A stretch of DNA of 64,000 nucleotides from GM7GCV1 sp965222065 (GTDB lineage Bacteria; Pseudomonadota; Gammaproteobacteria; Pseudomonadales; GM7GCV1): the NCBI GenBank assembly GCA_965222065.1, contig OZ244933.1:1054001-1118000 (forward strand), given 5' to 3'. This document shows positions 25,567 through 34,177 of the stretch, piece after piece. The notes beneath the pieces were generated by a model, which saw only the letters and a list, made by a program, of their open reading frames with translations, was not told where the DNA came from and ran no database searches. The translations under genes were made by a program, and so were the position numbers. How positions within the stretch are numbered: position 1 is the stretch's first letter; each line of letters opens with the position of its first letter.

Positions 25567-26727
25567 ATGTTCCGCCCACTACCCTTCCTGATCCAGGCCC
25601 TGATGGCCCGAATCCTGATGTTAGGCACACTTGGTTCCGGACTATGTCAGCCTGTGATTGCCGCTGATTCTCCACGTGAAGCCGTCCAGGCATCCAGGGT
25701 TTCTGGAGATATTAATCTCCGCTATGAAGAAGTAGACAGCAGTTTGCAAAAGAGCTACGGATTAACCCTGCGTTCACGCATAGGCATCCAGAGTGGCGCC
25801 TATCAGGGGTTTAGCGGCTCGGTCAGTTTTGAAGATGTGCGCGATGTCATGGGAATAGATGACCGTGCTGGATTAATTCCCGACCCGGAAGTCACAGAAC
25901 TTGATACGGCTTTTATTCAATACAAGTCAGACAAGGTGACAGCAAAAGCTGGACGACAAGTCATTGCACTCGATAACCAGCGCCATGTAGGACATGTCGG
26001 CTGGCGCCAGGATCGACAAACATTTGATGCCATTCGTGCTACATACACTCCTGTCGAAGGAGCCAGCTTTGATGTCGCCTATGTATATAAATATAACCGC
26101 ATCTTCGCGGAGACAGCAGACCATGACGCCAGCTCCGTACTGCTCAATGGTTCTTACGCTATTACATTGGGCAAATTGACCGGTTATGCCTATCTGCTGG
26201 ATAACGAAACCACCAGCGCTGAGTCAGACACCTATGGTGTTCGGCTGACTGGCTCCAAAGGCTCATTTTCCTATACTGCTGAATTTGCCACTCAAAGTGC
26301 CGGCGCCTTTGATGCCGAATACATTTTGCTGGAAGCAGGCATGAAAATCTCTGAGGTGACAGCCAGGCTGGGCTATGAAGTGCTTGGCTCCGATGGAGGC
26401 GTCTATGGTTTTAGCACGCCACTGGCCACAGGGCACGCATTCAACGGATGGGCTGATCTCTATTTGGCTCCCGGGGCAGACGGCTTGTCGGACACCTATG
26501 TCTCTATTACCGGTAAAGCCGGCAACGTAAACCTGACGGCTGCTTATCATATGTTCGATTCAGATGTTGGCAGAACCGACAAGGGAAACGAACTGAACCT
26601 GCTTGCCACCATTCCCCTTGCCTCGGGTATTACCGGCGGAATCAAATATGCCACCTATTCGCAGGGCGATCCTGTTTCGCCAGCAGACCGGGACAAATTT
26701 TGGCTGTGGGCAACTTATCGCTTCTAG
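25567..26727 (+). CDS. Outer-membrane porin, alginate-export-like barrel; candidate nitrate porin
   Basis: A 386-residue beta-barrel protein from the ATG at 25567 (AGGAG 5 bases before); the longer frame from 25477 runs through the leader terminator and is not real. A signal peptide ends near 'VIAA'. The mature part is a series of amphipathic strands ('INLRYEEVDSS', 'YGLTLRSRIGIQSG', 'KAGRQVIALDNQRHVG') ending in 'FWLWATYRF' with the C-terminal Phe. Similar to alginate-export/OprD-like porins, but alginate genes are absent. Its sigma-54/ANTAR leader is nearly identical to the transporter's, so it probably admits nitrate or another nitrogen source through the outer membrane. Confidence 0.82.
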   Translation: MFRPLPFLIQALMARILMLGTLGSGLCQPVIAADSPREAVQASRVSGDINLRYEEVDSSLQKSYGLTLRSRIGIQSGAYQGFSGSVSFEDVRDVMGIDDRAGLIPDPEVTELDTAFIQYKSDKVTAKAGRQVIALDNQRHVGHVGWRQDRQTFDAIRATYTPVEGASFDVAYVYKYNRIFAETADHDASSVLLNGSYAITLGKLTGYAYLLDNETTSAESDTYGVRLTGSKGSFSYTAEFATQSAGAFDAEYILLEAGMKISEVTARLGYEVLGSDGGVYGFSTPLATGHAFNGWADLYLAPGADGLSDTYVSITGKAGNVNLTAAYHMFDSDVGRTDKGNELNLLATIPLASGITGGIKYATYSQGDPVSPADRDKFWLWATYRF

Positions 26728-26942
26728 CAGCCCTTTTAAAAAAAACAGAAACAGGGATGTACAAAATTCTGTAACAATGTTCTATAAATCCCTGCACCGA
26801 CCGTCAATTAATTTTAACTGTCAGGAGCAGGGAAATTTCACTAAGATGGCGGCATGATGCTATCGAGCAAACAACGTTTTCTCCTGAGAAGCACCACTCA
26901 TCTGACAGGCGATCCGCTTGCTTATAACCATCCAATAAAAAT

Positions 26943-28244
26943 ATGAATTTTCGTCCTTCCCCGGCTGCTTTTTTTACTGTTCTTTTCGTCATCGTCCCTG
27001 TTTTCCAGGCCCAGGCTACTGATCTTGTCAGAATCAGTGCCGGTGCCCGTGCCATGGGGGCGGCCAATGTAGCCGGTCTGGCAAACGATCCCTTGTCCTC
27101 CATTTCTGCCAATCCAGCCTTTCTTTCCGGCCAGGAGAAATCCTTTCAGGCCAGTCTGCAAACAATCTGGGTAGATTCGGAGTTCACCTCGTCACTGGAT
27201 GAGCAGTCTTCTGCCGACAGCGGGCCCGGACTTATTCCCGATATTGGCTTTGTTCTGCCACTCGACAGCAGTAAATGGACGTTGGGTGGCGGTATCACTG
27301 TACATTCCGGCATGCTTGCCAGCTTTGATTTCACCGACCCGCCCGGCACTCTTGGGGTGACCTACGGACACCAGACCCATGAAGCACAGTTTTCGGTCAT
27401 TAACGCTTCGGCCGCCCTGGCTTACCAGGTGAATGACAACCTAAGTGTCGGTGCACAATTGGGAATGGCCTATAACCGCAATCAATTGCTCGCCCCCTAT
27501 ATTTTCCAGAGCCATCCGGCCCTGTCTGGCCTTAAGGTGCTGGTCGACCTGGATGTCGACGACCTGTCGCCCTCCTTCTCTCTGGGCATGGACTATCAGT
27601 CGGATGAAGGCCGTCGTTACTATGCGGCCTACAGCATCGAAAACAAATTTAGCGCCAAGGGGGATACCCGTGGCAACCTGGGCCAATTGGGACTGTTTGC
27701 CCAGGAAGATTTTGCCTACGACACCCAGGTCAACACCGCCATGCCCGCCTTTGCCATGGCAGGCACTACCTGGCCGGCAAACGACAATTTAACCCTGGGT
27801 ATCCAGATTGACTGGATTGGCTGGGGTAGCGCGTTTGAAGATTTGCCAATATTGCTCACCAACGGCACCAACGATGAGCTCAATGCCCTGCTCGGCGATT
27901 CCAGCATTGCCGACACGGCGCCACTCGACTGGGAAAACCAGGTTACCTTCAAGGTGGGCGGAGAATACAGTGACAACACACGTGTATACCGGCTTGGTTA
28001 TGAATACAGCAATGTCCCGGTACCCACCAGCACCATGACACCCATGACCGGCGCGACCCTGCAACATGCCCTCAGCGCAGGCGTCAGTATGCCCTTTAAC
28101 GGCCACACCATTGATTTTTCTTACCGCCTGGGGATGGATTCCGGCACCACAATGATTGATGCCTTGGATCTTCAGGGAGGCGAGTATTCGGGCTCCAGGC
28201 TCGACCTGATGGTGCATAGCATAAGCGTGGCAATTGAGTTTTAA
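26943..28244 (+). CDS. FadL/OmpP1/TodX-type outer-membrane transport protein
   Basis: A 433-residue barrel with signal peptide ending at 'VFQAQA'. The mature N-terminus 'ARAMGAANVAGLANDPLSSISANPAFLSG' is the FadL-family hatch opening, which typically reads 'GAAxxAxxxDxxxxxxNPA'. Members import hydrophobic compounds such as fatty acids or aromatics. The last strand ends in '..SISVAIEF'. Its own promoter must lie at 26728-26942. The relation to nitrate assimilation, if any, is positional only. Confidence 0.88.
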   Translation: MNFRPSPAAFFTVLFVIVPVFQAQATDLVRISAGARAMGAANVAGLANDPLSSISANPAFLSGQEKSFQASLQTIWVDSEFTSSLDEQSSADSGPGLIPDIGFVLPLDSSKWTLGGGITVHSGMLASFDFTDPPGTLGVTYGHQTHEAQFSVINASAALAYQVNDNLSVGAQLGMAYNRNQLLAPYIFQSHPALSGLKVLVDLDVDDLSPSFSLGMDYQSDEGRRYYAAYSIENKFSAKGDTRGNLGQLGLFAQEDFAYDTQVNTAMPAFAMAGTTWPANDNLTLGIQIDWIGWGSAFEDLPILLTNGTNDELNALLGDSSIADTAPLDWENQVTFKVGGEYSDNTRVYRLGYEYSNVPVPTSTMTPMTGATLQHALSAGVSMPFNGHTIDFSYRLGMDSGTTMIDALDLQGGEYSGSRLDLMVHSISVAIEF

Positions 28245-28300
28245 GCCCCCCAACGCAAAAGCGTGATTGCGTAGAAGTATTCGTATACTCTGCCTGTCTT

Positions 28301-29539
28301 ATGCAGAACCTGATACCAACAAGCCTTGAATACAGGGAAGCCCGGGCCGAGAAAGTCTCTTGCCTGGTATGGCTTGCTGTCATTCTGGCCACCTACGCCT
28401 TTTTTATCCTTGGATTCAGTGATTCTGTATCGGACACGCTGGTCACCAATATCACTATCCTGGTATTAGTCATGGCCCCGGCTTTTGCCGGTATCGTCTT
28501 ATTGATTCAAAAGGGATACTACTCCCCCTCTCTCAAGTACATCAATACCTTCCTGCAGGTCACACTGGTTTCTGCTGCCGTTGGTCTTGATTACATGGCC
28601 CAGGGGCCTGCCTATGCCCTTAGCTCCATGCCACCTATGGCCTATGCCCTGGTTCCCATGATCACGGCTTTTCGGCTACAGCCCCTGCTCGGGCTATTTG
28701 CCGGGCTGGTTGCCGGCCTGGAATTTTTATTTTTGTACCTGTTTTTGATACAGCCGGACACAGAACTCGTTGCCCAGATCCCCAGTCTTGGTTTTGATGT
28801 CACCATGATGAAGGTGGTGATCCTGATCGCATTAGGGGTTGCCAGTGCCCTCGCAGCACGCTCCCTGAAAAACTACTTTATTAATTACGGTAAATCCCTG
28901 GAACTACAAACTCGTATGGAAAGGAGTTTTGGCCGCTTTGTCTCCCCGGAAATCGTGCAAAGGATCAATGACAGTGAAGACGGGATCATTGAATCCGAGG
29001 CCCAGAAAGCAGCCATTCTTTTTGGCGACATCCGTGGATTTACGACGTTTTCCTCCCAGCATGACGCCAAGCTCACCACCAGGCTGATCAATGATTTCTT
29101 TGAGATTGTCTGTAAATGTGTGGAAGAAGAAGGCGGCATGGTGAACAAATTTATGGGGGACGGTTACATGGCCCTGTTTGGTGTTTACTCTGACACGGAG
29201 CCATGTTGTGAATCCGCAACGAGGGCAGCAATCCGGATCCGGAATGAGTCCAATCAATTGCTCTCGCCTTATGGATTGTCCGCCGGTGCGGCCGCAAATT
29301 ATGGCGAAATCATTACTGGTGAAGTCGGCTCTACCGGCCGCTGCGAATTTACAGCCATCGGACAACCCGTCAACCTGGCTTCCCGCCTGGAAGGGCTTAA
29401 TTCCATTCTCGGCACAAGCATTCTTGTCAGCCAGGAATTTATGCAAAAGATTCCTGCGGACAAGTTCGAGGTGAAATTTAGGGGAGAGCAGCAAATAAAG
29501 GGGCTGGACACGCCTGTAAACGTTTATGAGATTGTCTAG
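28301..29539 (+). CDS. Membrane-bound class III adenylate/guanylate cyclase
   Basis: A 412-residue protein: about five to six hydrophobic helices (25-190), a short linker ('RMERSFGRFVSPEIVQRI'), then a class III cyclase domain (about 225-405). The catalytic metal aspartates are in 'LFGDIRGFT' and 'FMGDGYMALFG'; 'GEVGSTGRCEFTAIGQPVNLASRL' carries the transition-state Arg region. It should make cAMP (or cGMP) in response to a membrane signal. Effector unknown. Confidence 0.9.
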   Translation: MQNLIPTSLEYREARAEKVSCLVWLAVILATYAFFILGFSDSVSDTLVTNITILVLVMAPAFAGIVLLIQKGYYSPSLKYINTFLQVTLVSAAVGLDYMAQGPAYALSSMPPMAYALVPMITAFRLQPLLGLFAGLVAGLEFLFLYLFLIQPDTELVAQIPSLGFDVTMMKVVILIALGVASALAARSLKNYFINYGKSLELQTRMERSFGRFVSPEIVQRINDSEDGIIESEAQKAAILFGDIRGFTTFSSQHDAKLTTRLINDFFEIVCKCVEEEGGMVNKFMGDGYMALFGVYSDTEPCCESATRAAIRIRNESNQLLSPYGLSAGAAANYGEIITGEVGSTGRCEFTAIGQPVNLASRLEGLNSILGTSILVSQEFMQKIPADKFEVKFRGEQQIKGLDTPVNVYEIV

Positions 29540-29552
29540 CCCACCTGAAAAA

Positions 29553-29600
29553 AGCCGGCGCTAAATAGCGGTCAACCGGGCTTTCCAGGGTGTGCCGGCT
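29553..29600 (+). terminator. Structured RNA after the cyclase gene, possible terminator or 5' structure
   Basis: AGCCGGC (29553-29559) can pair with GCCGGCT (29594-29600), with an inner CGCT-AAAT-AGCG hairpin. No T-run follows, so it is a weak terminator at best. It may shape the 5' end of the downstream operon. No ANTAR hexaloop found in it. Confidence 0.35.
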
Positions 29601-29643
29601 CCTGCCTTGAGATACACTGAAGACCAGATAACCGTTTGTAGCC

Positions 29644-30477
29644 ATGGTCACCCCTCCGCTTCTCATATTTACCGACATGGATGGCACCTTGCTGGATCAC
29701 TACAGCTATAGCCATCAACCTGCGGCAGCCACACTGGCCCTGCTAAAGTCGCTGGACATACCGGTCATTGCCAACACCAGTAAAACGTTTTCCGAGTTAC
29801 TGGCCCTGCGGGAGTCCATGGGCAATACCGATCCATTCATTGCCGAAAATGGCGCCGCTGTCTATCTGCCCAAAGCGCAATGGCCCGAATCAACAGAACA
29901 TGATTCTGAACTCGATGACTATCGAGTGAAGGAATTCTGCCCACCGCGTGCTCACTGGCAGACACTGATTCAATCTGTTGCTCCCGAATTCCCTGGCGAG
30001 TTTTCCACCTTTATGGAGGGCGGTATTGAAGCCATCATGGAATGGACGGGGCTGGACAAAACATCAGCGAGGCTGGCGGCTGACCGCCGCTATGGCGAGC
30101 CGGTTCGCTGGTTAGGAACACCCGCTCGAGCGGAAGAATTTACCGACAGGCTACACCAGCTTGGTGCACAGGTTCTCAAAGGGGGACGATTCCTGCATGT
30201 GGCTGGCGAATCTGATAAAGGGCTGGCCATGCAATGGCTTGCCCGACTCTACGGGAACCCGCCTACTCTGGCGGCTGGCGATGGTCCCAATGATATTGCC
30301 ATGCTGGACAGCGCAGATTTTGCCCTTGTCGTTAAATCCCCGGCGAATCCGGCACCAAAATTGCATAACTCCCAGAGCAGACTGGATTCGGGTAACCTGA
30401 TTTATTCTGAGGCTTGTGGCCCTGAAGGTTGGGTAGAAGGTGTCACAGCCATACTCGAAAAACTAAAAATCAAATAA
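29644..30477 (+). CDS. HAD-IIB phosphatase, mannosyl/glucosyl-3-phosphoglycerate phosphatase
   Basis: A 277-residue HAD phosphatase of the MpgP/YedP family. Motif I is 'FTDMDGTLL', motif II is in 'VIANTSKT', and motif III/IV is 'GDGPNDIAML'. The long C2B cap ('FIAENGAAVYLP') fits sugar-3-phosphoglycerate substrates. With the GpgS-type transferase 9 bases downstream, the likely substrate is glucosyl-3-phosphoglycerate, yielding the osmolyte glucosylglycerate (a GpgP role). First gene of a five-gene operon ending in nasS. Confidence 0.85.
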   Translation: MVTPPLLIFTDMDGTLLDHYSYSHQPAAATLALLKSLDIPVIANTSKTFSELLALRESMGNTDPFIAENGAAVYLPKAQWPESTEHDSELDDYRVKEFCPPRAHWQTLIQSVAPEFPGEFSTFMEGGIEAIMEWTGLDKTSARLAADRRYGEPVRWLGTPARAEEFTDRLHQLGAQVLKGGRFLHVAGESDKGLAMQWLARLYGNPPTLAAGDGPNDIAMLDSADFALVVKSPANPAPKLHNSQSRLDSGNLIYSEACGPEGWVEGVTAILEKLKIK

Positions 30478-30486
30478 GGTTCCACT

Positions 30487-31707
30487 ATGGGCGATTTTTA
30501 TCAAAACGGCATCGTCACGACACTCCACAATCTTACTGACCGCCCTCTTGATGAGCTGGAAAAAGACCTGATCAAGTTCAGTAAAACCCGGCCCATGTCG
30601 CTGATCCTGCCTTCGTTATACTCCGAGCTTGAAACACACGCCATGCCACTTATTGTCGGACACTTGCAGTCCGTCAAATATCTTTCCCAGATAGTGATCG
30701 GGCTGGACATGGCGGACGAGCAACAGTACCGGACCTCCCTGGAGTTTTTTTCGGATTTGCCACAGGAACACCGTGTGCTCTGGAACGATGGCCCGCGCCT
30801 GATGGCGCTGGATGCCGACCTGAAAAAACTGGGCCTGGCGCCCAAGGAAAGGGGCAAGGGCAGAAATGTCTGGTATTGCATGGGCTACACACTAGCGGCA
30901 AAAAAGGTGGAATCGGTGGCCCTGCATGACTGTGACATCATCACCTACAACCGCGAAATGTTGGCCCGGCTCATTTATCCGGTGGCCAATCCCCTGTTTA
31001 ACTATGAATTCTGCAAGGGCTACTACGCCCGGGTAGCCAACGGAAAAATGAACGGCCGCGTGAGCCGCCTGTTTGTCACTCCCCTGATTCGTGCCCTTGC
31101 ACGAGTATTGGGCGACAGCGACTACCTGCACTACATGGACAGTTTCCGTTATCCACTGGCAGGTGAATTTTCGTTCCGCCGGGACGTTCTCAACGATATT
31201 CGAATTCCCAGTGACTGGGGTCTTGAGATCGGTGTTCTTTCGGAGATGCACCGCAACTATGCACACAATCGCCTGTGCCAGGTCGATATCGCCGATTCCT
31301 ACGATCACAAACACCAGGATATATCCCTGGAAGACCAGAATGCCGGTTTATCCAAGATGTCGATCGATATCGCCAAGGCGCTTATACGCAAACTGGCAAC
31401 CCAGGGAACCGTGTTCAACCAGGGCACCTTTCGCACCATCAAGGCAACCTACTTCAGGATCGCCCTGGATTTCGTGGAGACCTACCATAACGATGCCCTG
31501 ATGAATGGCCTGGAACACGATATTCACAAGGAGGAAATTGCGGTGGAGATGTTTGCGGAAAATATTATGGAAGCAGGCCAGTTGTTCCTTGAGGCACCGA
31601 TGGAAACACCCTTCATGCCGACCTGGAGCCGTGTTGCCAGTGCCATGCCCGATGTCTTTGAGCGACTGCTCGAAGCCGTGGAGCTGGACAACCAGGAATT
31701 TCGATAA
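30487..31707 (+). CDS. gpgS: Glucosyl-3-phosphoglycerate synthase (GT81)
   Basis: A 406-residue glycosyltransferase transferring glucose from a sugar nucleotide to 3-phosphoglycerate. 'SLILPSLYSELE' opens the nucleotide-binding fold, 'GKGRNVWYCMGY' is the donor loop, and 'LHDCDIITYN' contains the metal-binding DxD. Length and motifs fit GpgS. It sits between the phosphatase and the phosphorylase, completing a synthesis and breakdown set for glucosylglycerate. Confidence 0.88.
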   Translation: MGDFYQNGIVTTLHNLTDRPLDELEKDLIKFSKTRPMSLILPSLYSELETHAMPLIVGHLQSVKYLSQIVIGLDMADEQQYRTSLEFFSDLPQEHRVLWNDGPRLMALDADLKKLGLAPKERGKGRNVWYCMGYTLAAKKVESVALHDCDIITYNREMLARLIYPVANPLFNYEFCKGYYARVANGKMNGRVSRLFVTPLIRALARVLGDSDYLHYMDSFRYPLAGEFSFRRDVLNDIRIPSDWGLEIGVLSEMHRNYAHNRLCQVDIADSYDHKHQDISLEDQNAGLSKMSIDIAKALIRKLATQGTVFNQGTFRTIKATYFRIALDFVETYHNDALMNGLEHDIHKEEIAVEMFAENIMEAGQLFLEAPMETPFMPTWSRVASAMPDVFERLLEAVELDNQEFR

Positions 31708-31732
31708 CAGGTACCGGGATACAAAAACCTTT

Positions 31733-33487
31733 ATGAACGACACGCTGCAAAGCCTGCACAGCCGCATTGTCCGTCATCTGGAATTTATCTATGCGGAAAT
31801 AGCTGAAGTTAGTAACTACGATGAACTCGCCTACGAGCTTATCGAAGCCATGCGGCTGGATGAAAACAGTACACCACCACCGGCCCACCAGAACAACTGG
31901 GATCAGAGCGATGCCGTACTGATTACTTATGGAGACAGCATCAAGGGTGAAGGCAAACACCCGCTCCATTGCCTGGGTGACTTTCTGCGCAATCACACCG
32001 ACGGCGTCATTAGCAGCGTTCATATTCTGCCTTTCTTTCCCTGGACGTCCGACGACGGATTCGCCGTTATTAATTTCAAGGAAGTAAATGGCGCCCTGGG
32101 AAGCTGGGAAGATATCCAGCAAATTGCCAGCGAATACAAGCTCATGTCTGACCTGGTGATTAATCACTGCTCCAGTCGCAGCCAGTGGTTTGAAAATTTC
32201 AAGGCGGGCAAACATCCGGGCAAGGATTATTTTCTTTGTATGGACCCGGAGACCGACCTGTCATCTGTTATCAGACCCAGGACCAGTCCCCTGCTGCGCG
32301 AAACCGAAACGGTGGAAGGCACCCGACATGTCTGGTGTACATTTAGTCACGATCAGGTGGATTTGAATTTCCGATGTACAGATGTGCTCAAGGAGTTTGT
32401 TGGCATCATTCGTCATTACCTGGATATGGGCGTACAGATTTTCCGAATGGATGCCGTCGCATTTCTCTGGAAAAAGGTCGGCAGCAACTGCATCAATCTG
32501 CCGGAGACCCACGAAATCATACGCCTGCTTCGATTACTCGTAGAGCATGCCAATCCCCTTGCCGTCATTATTACCGAGACCAACATTCCCAACCGCGAGA
32601 ATCTGGCCTATTTTGGTAATGCCAACGAGGCACACTGGATTTACAACTTCTCCCTGCCTCCCCTATTGGTGAATACCCTGGTCACCGGCAACTGCCGTCA
32701 CCTCAAGCAATGGATGATGAGCATGCCCCCGGCACAGAACGGAACGGCGTTCTTCAACTTTATCGCTTCCCATGACGGCATCGGGCTGCGACCCGCAGAA
32801 GGACTGTTAAGCGAGGAAGAACTGGATCAACTAATTAACTGCATGCACGGTTTTGGAGGAAAGATTTCCTGGCGTGCTGAACGCGGAAAAAACAAGCCCT
32901 ACGAAATTAATATTGCCCTGTTTGATGCGCTACAAGGGAATCTCAAGGGGCCGGACCGTTGGCAGGAAGACCGCTTCATTTGCGCCCATGCCCTAATGCT
33001 GGCACTTGAGGGTATACCCGCTATCTATATTCACAGCTTGCTGGGCACGCACAATGACTATGACCGGATGGAAGCCACTAATAATAATCGGGCTATTAAC
33101 CGGCACCAGTGGAGTGAAGAAGAGCTGGATAATGCCCTATCGAACGAAAACTCTTCTCACGCCAGGGTTCTGAGTCGGCTAAAAACACTGCTCAGGTTAC
33201 GAGGCAGGCAACCTGCCTTTCACCCCAATGCTACCCAGTTCACGCTCCACCTCGGGGAACAACTGTTTGGCTTCTGGCGCCAGAGTATGGATCGACAGCA
33301 AAGTGTCTTCTGTATCTTTAATGTCTCGGATACCACGCTTGAATTGCCACTCTCGGACATCAACCTGATTGGCACTGATAGCTGGAAAGAACTGATTTCC
33401 GATACGCTTATCGACGATCCGAACGCCACGATGCAAGTTGCTCCCTACCAGGCCCTCTGGATTACCAACCGCTGGAAAGAGGAATAA
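31733..33487 (+). CDS. GH13_18 sugar phosphorylase, likely glucosylglycerate phosphorylase
   Basis: A 584-residue (beta/alpha)8 enzyme of the sucrose-phosphorylase-like subfamily. The nucleophile is the Asp in 'IFRMDAVAF', the acid/base the Glu in 'VIITETNIP', and the third acid is in 'FIASHDGIG'. Subfamily 18 includes sucrose, glucosylglycerol and glucosylglycerate (YcjM-like) phosphorylases. Linkage to gpgS and its phosphatase makes glucosylglycerate the best guess: phosphate plus glucosylglycerate to glucose-1-phosphate plus glycerate. I use the ATG at 31733, since an extension from 31505 lies inside gpgS. Confidence 0.88.
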   Translation: MNDTLQSLHSRIVRHLEFIYAEIAEVSNYDELAYELIEAMRLDENSTPPPAHQNNWDQSDAVLITYGDSIKGEGKHPLHCLGDFLRNHTDGVISSVHILPFFPWTSDDGFAVINFKEVNGALGSWEDIQQIASEYKLMSDLVINHCSSRSQWFENFKAGKHPGKDYFLCMDPETDLSSVIRPRTSPLLRETETVEGTRHVWCTFSHDQVDLNFRCTDVLKEFVGIIRHYLDMGVQIFRMDAVAFLWKKVGSNCINLPETHEIIRLLRLLVEHANPLAVIITETNIPNRENLAYFGNANEAHWIYNFSLPPLLVNTLVTGNCRHLKQWMMSMPPAQNGTAFFNFIASHDGIGLRPAEGLLSEEELDQLINCMHGFGGKISWRAERGKNKPYEINIALFDALQGNLKGPDRWQEDRFICAHALMLALEGIPAIYIHSLLGTHNDYDRMEATNNNRAINRHQWSEEELDNALSNENSSHARVLSRLKTLLRLRGRQPAFHPNATQFTLHLGEQLFGFWRQSMDRQQSVFCIFNVSDTTLELPLSDINLIGTDSWKELISDTLIDDPNATMQVAPYQALWITNRWKEE

Positions 33488-33536
33488 CCCTTGCAACACC
33501 AATCCTTTGTTTTTTTTGTGGCATCAACAGAAAAAG

Positions 33537-34151
33537 ATGGTTAGGAAAAAAGATTCTCCGCTCAATGTCATGCTGGTTGACGACCAACCCGGACGGAGTG
33601 CCATGGTCGAAAAAGTGCTCAGCGAGAAAGGTCTGAACGTCATATCGGCCATTCCCTCCTGTTCGGGACTATTGTTCCAGATGGAGCAACACCAGCCCGA
33701 TATTATCCTGATTGACCTGGATTCTCCCGACCGGGACATTCTGGAAAGCCTGGCTATTATCAACACCCATAATCCCAGGCCTGTCGTGATGTTTTCCCGG
33801 GAAGATGACCCGGACTTTATCTCAAGGGCCGTCCAGTCAGGAGTGACTGCTTACCAACTGGATTCCGTCAACCCCGATAAAGTGAAACCGGTTATTGACC
33901 TTGCCATGGCACAGTTCAATGCCTATCAGTCGCTGAGAAAGGAACTGGACAGTACAAAAACCCAGTTGGCTGATCGAAAAATTATCGAACGGGCCAAGGG
34001 ACTGCTGATGAAAACCCAAAAAATTGACGAAGAAGAGGCTTACGCCACGCTTCGCAGTCTGGCCATGGAGACCAATCAACGCCTGGCCACCGCAGCCCAA
34101 AGTGTCATCTCCATGCTGGAAAAAAACATTCAGCGCCAAAGCACCAAATAG
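33537..34151 (+). CDS. nasT: NasT: ANTAR-domain antitermination regulator of nitrate assimilation
   Basis: A 204-residue protein. A receiver-like domain (about 10-125) keeps an acidic pair 'VDDQ' and an aspartate in 'IILIDLDSPD'. A coiled coil (about 125-150) leads into a C-terminal ANTAR domain ('IIERAKGLLMKTQKIDEEEAYATLRSLAMET'). ANTAR proteins bind paired RNA hairpins with A1/G4 hexaloops and prevent leader terminators forming. Matching leaders lie at 21642, 25426 and 40039. I start at ATG 33537; an upstream extension overlaps the phosphorylase. 26 bases to nasS. Confidence 0.92.
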   Translation: MVRKKDSPLNVMLVDDQPGRSAMVEKVLSEKGLNVISAIPSCSGLLFQMEQHQPDIILIDLDSPDRDILESLAIINTHNPRPVVMFSREDDPDFISRAVQSGVTAYQLDSVNPDKVKPVIDLAMAQFNAYQSLRKELDSTKTQLADRKIIERAKGLLMKTQKIDEEEAYATLRSLAMETNQRLATAAQSVISMLEKNIQRQSTK

Positions 34152-34177
34152 CCGAACAACCTATTGAGGATATTGTC

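Noticed and set aside
26907..26922. GG-N10-GC match (AGGCGATCCGCTTGCT) before the FadL-type gene
   Set aside because: The -24 box is poor, and the start would leave only about 10 bases of leader with no room for an ANTAR switch.
29540..29643. Possible fourth NasT leader before the glucosylglycerate operon
   Set aside because: It folds into hairpins but has no hexaloop with A1/G4, no T-run and no sigma-54 promoter.
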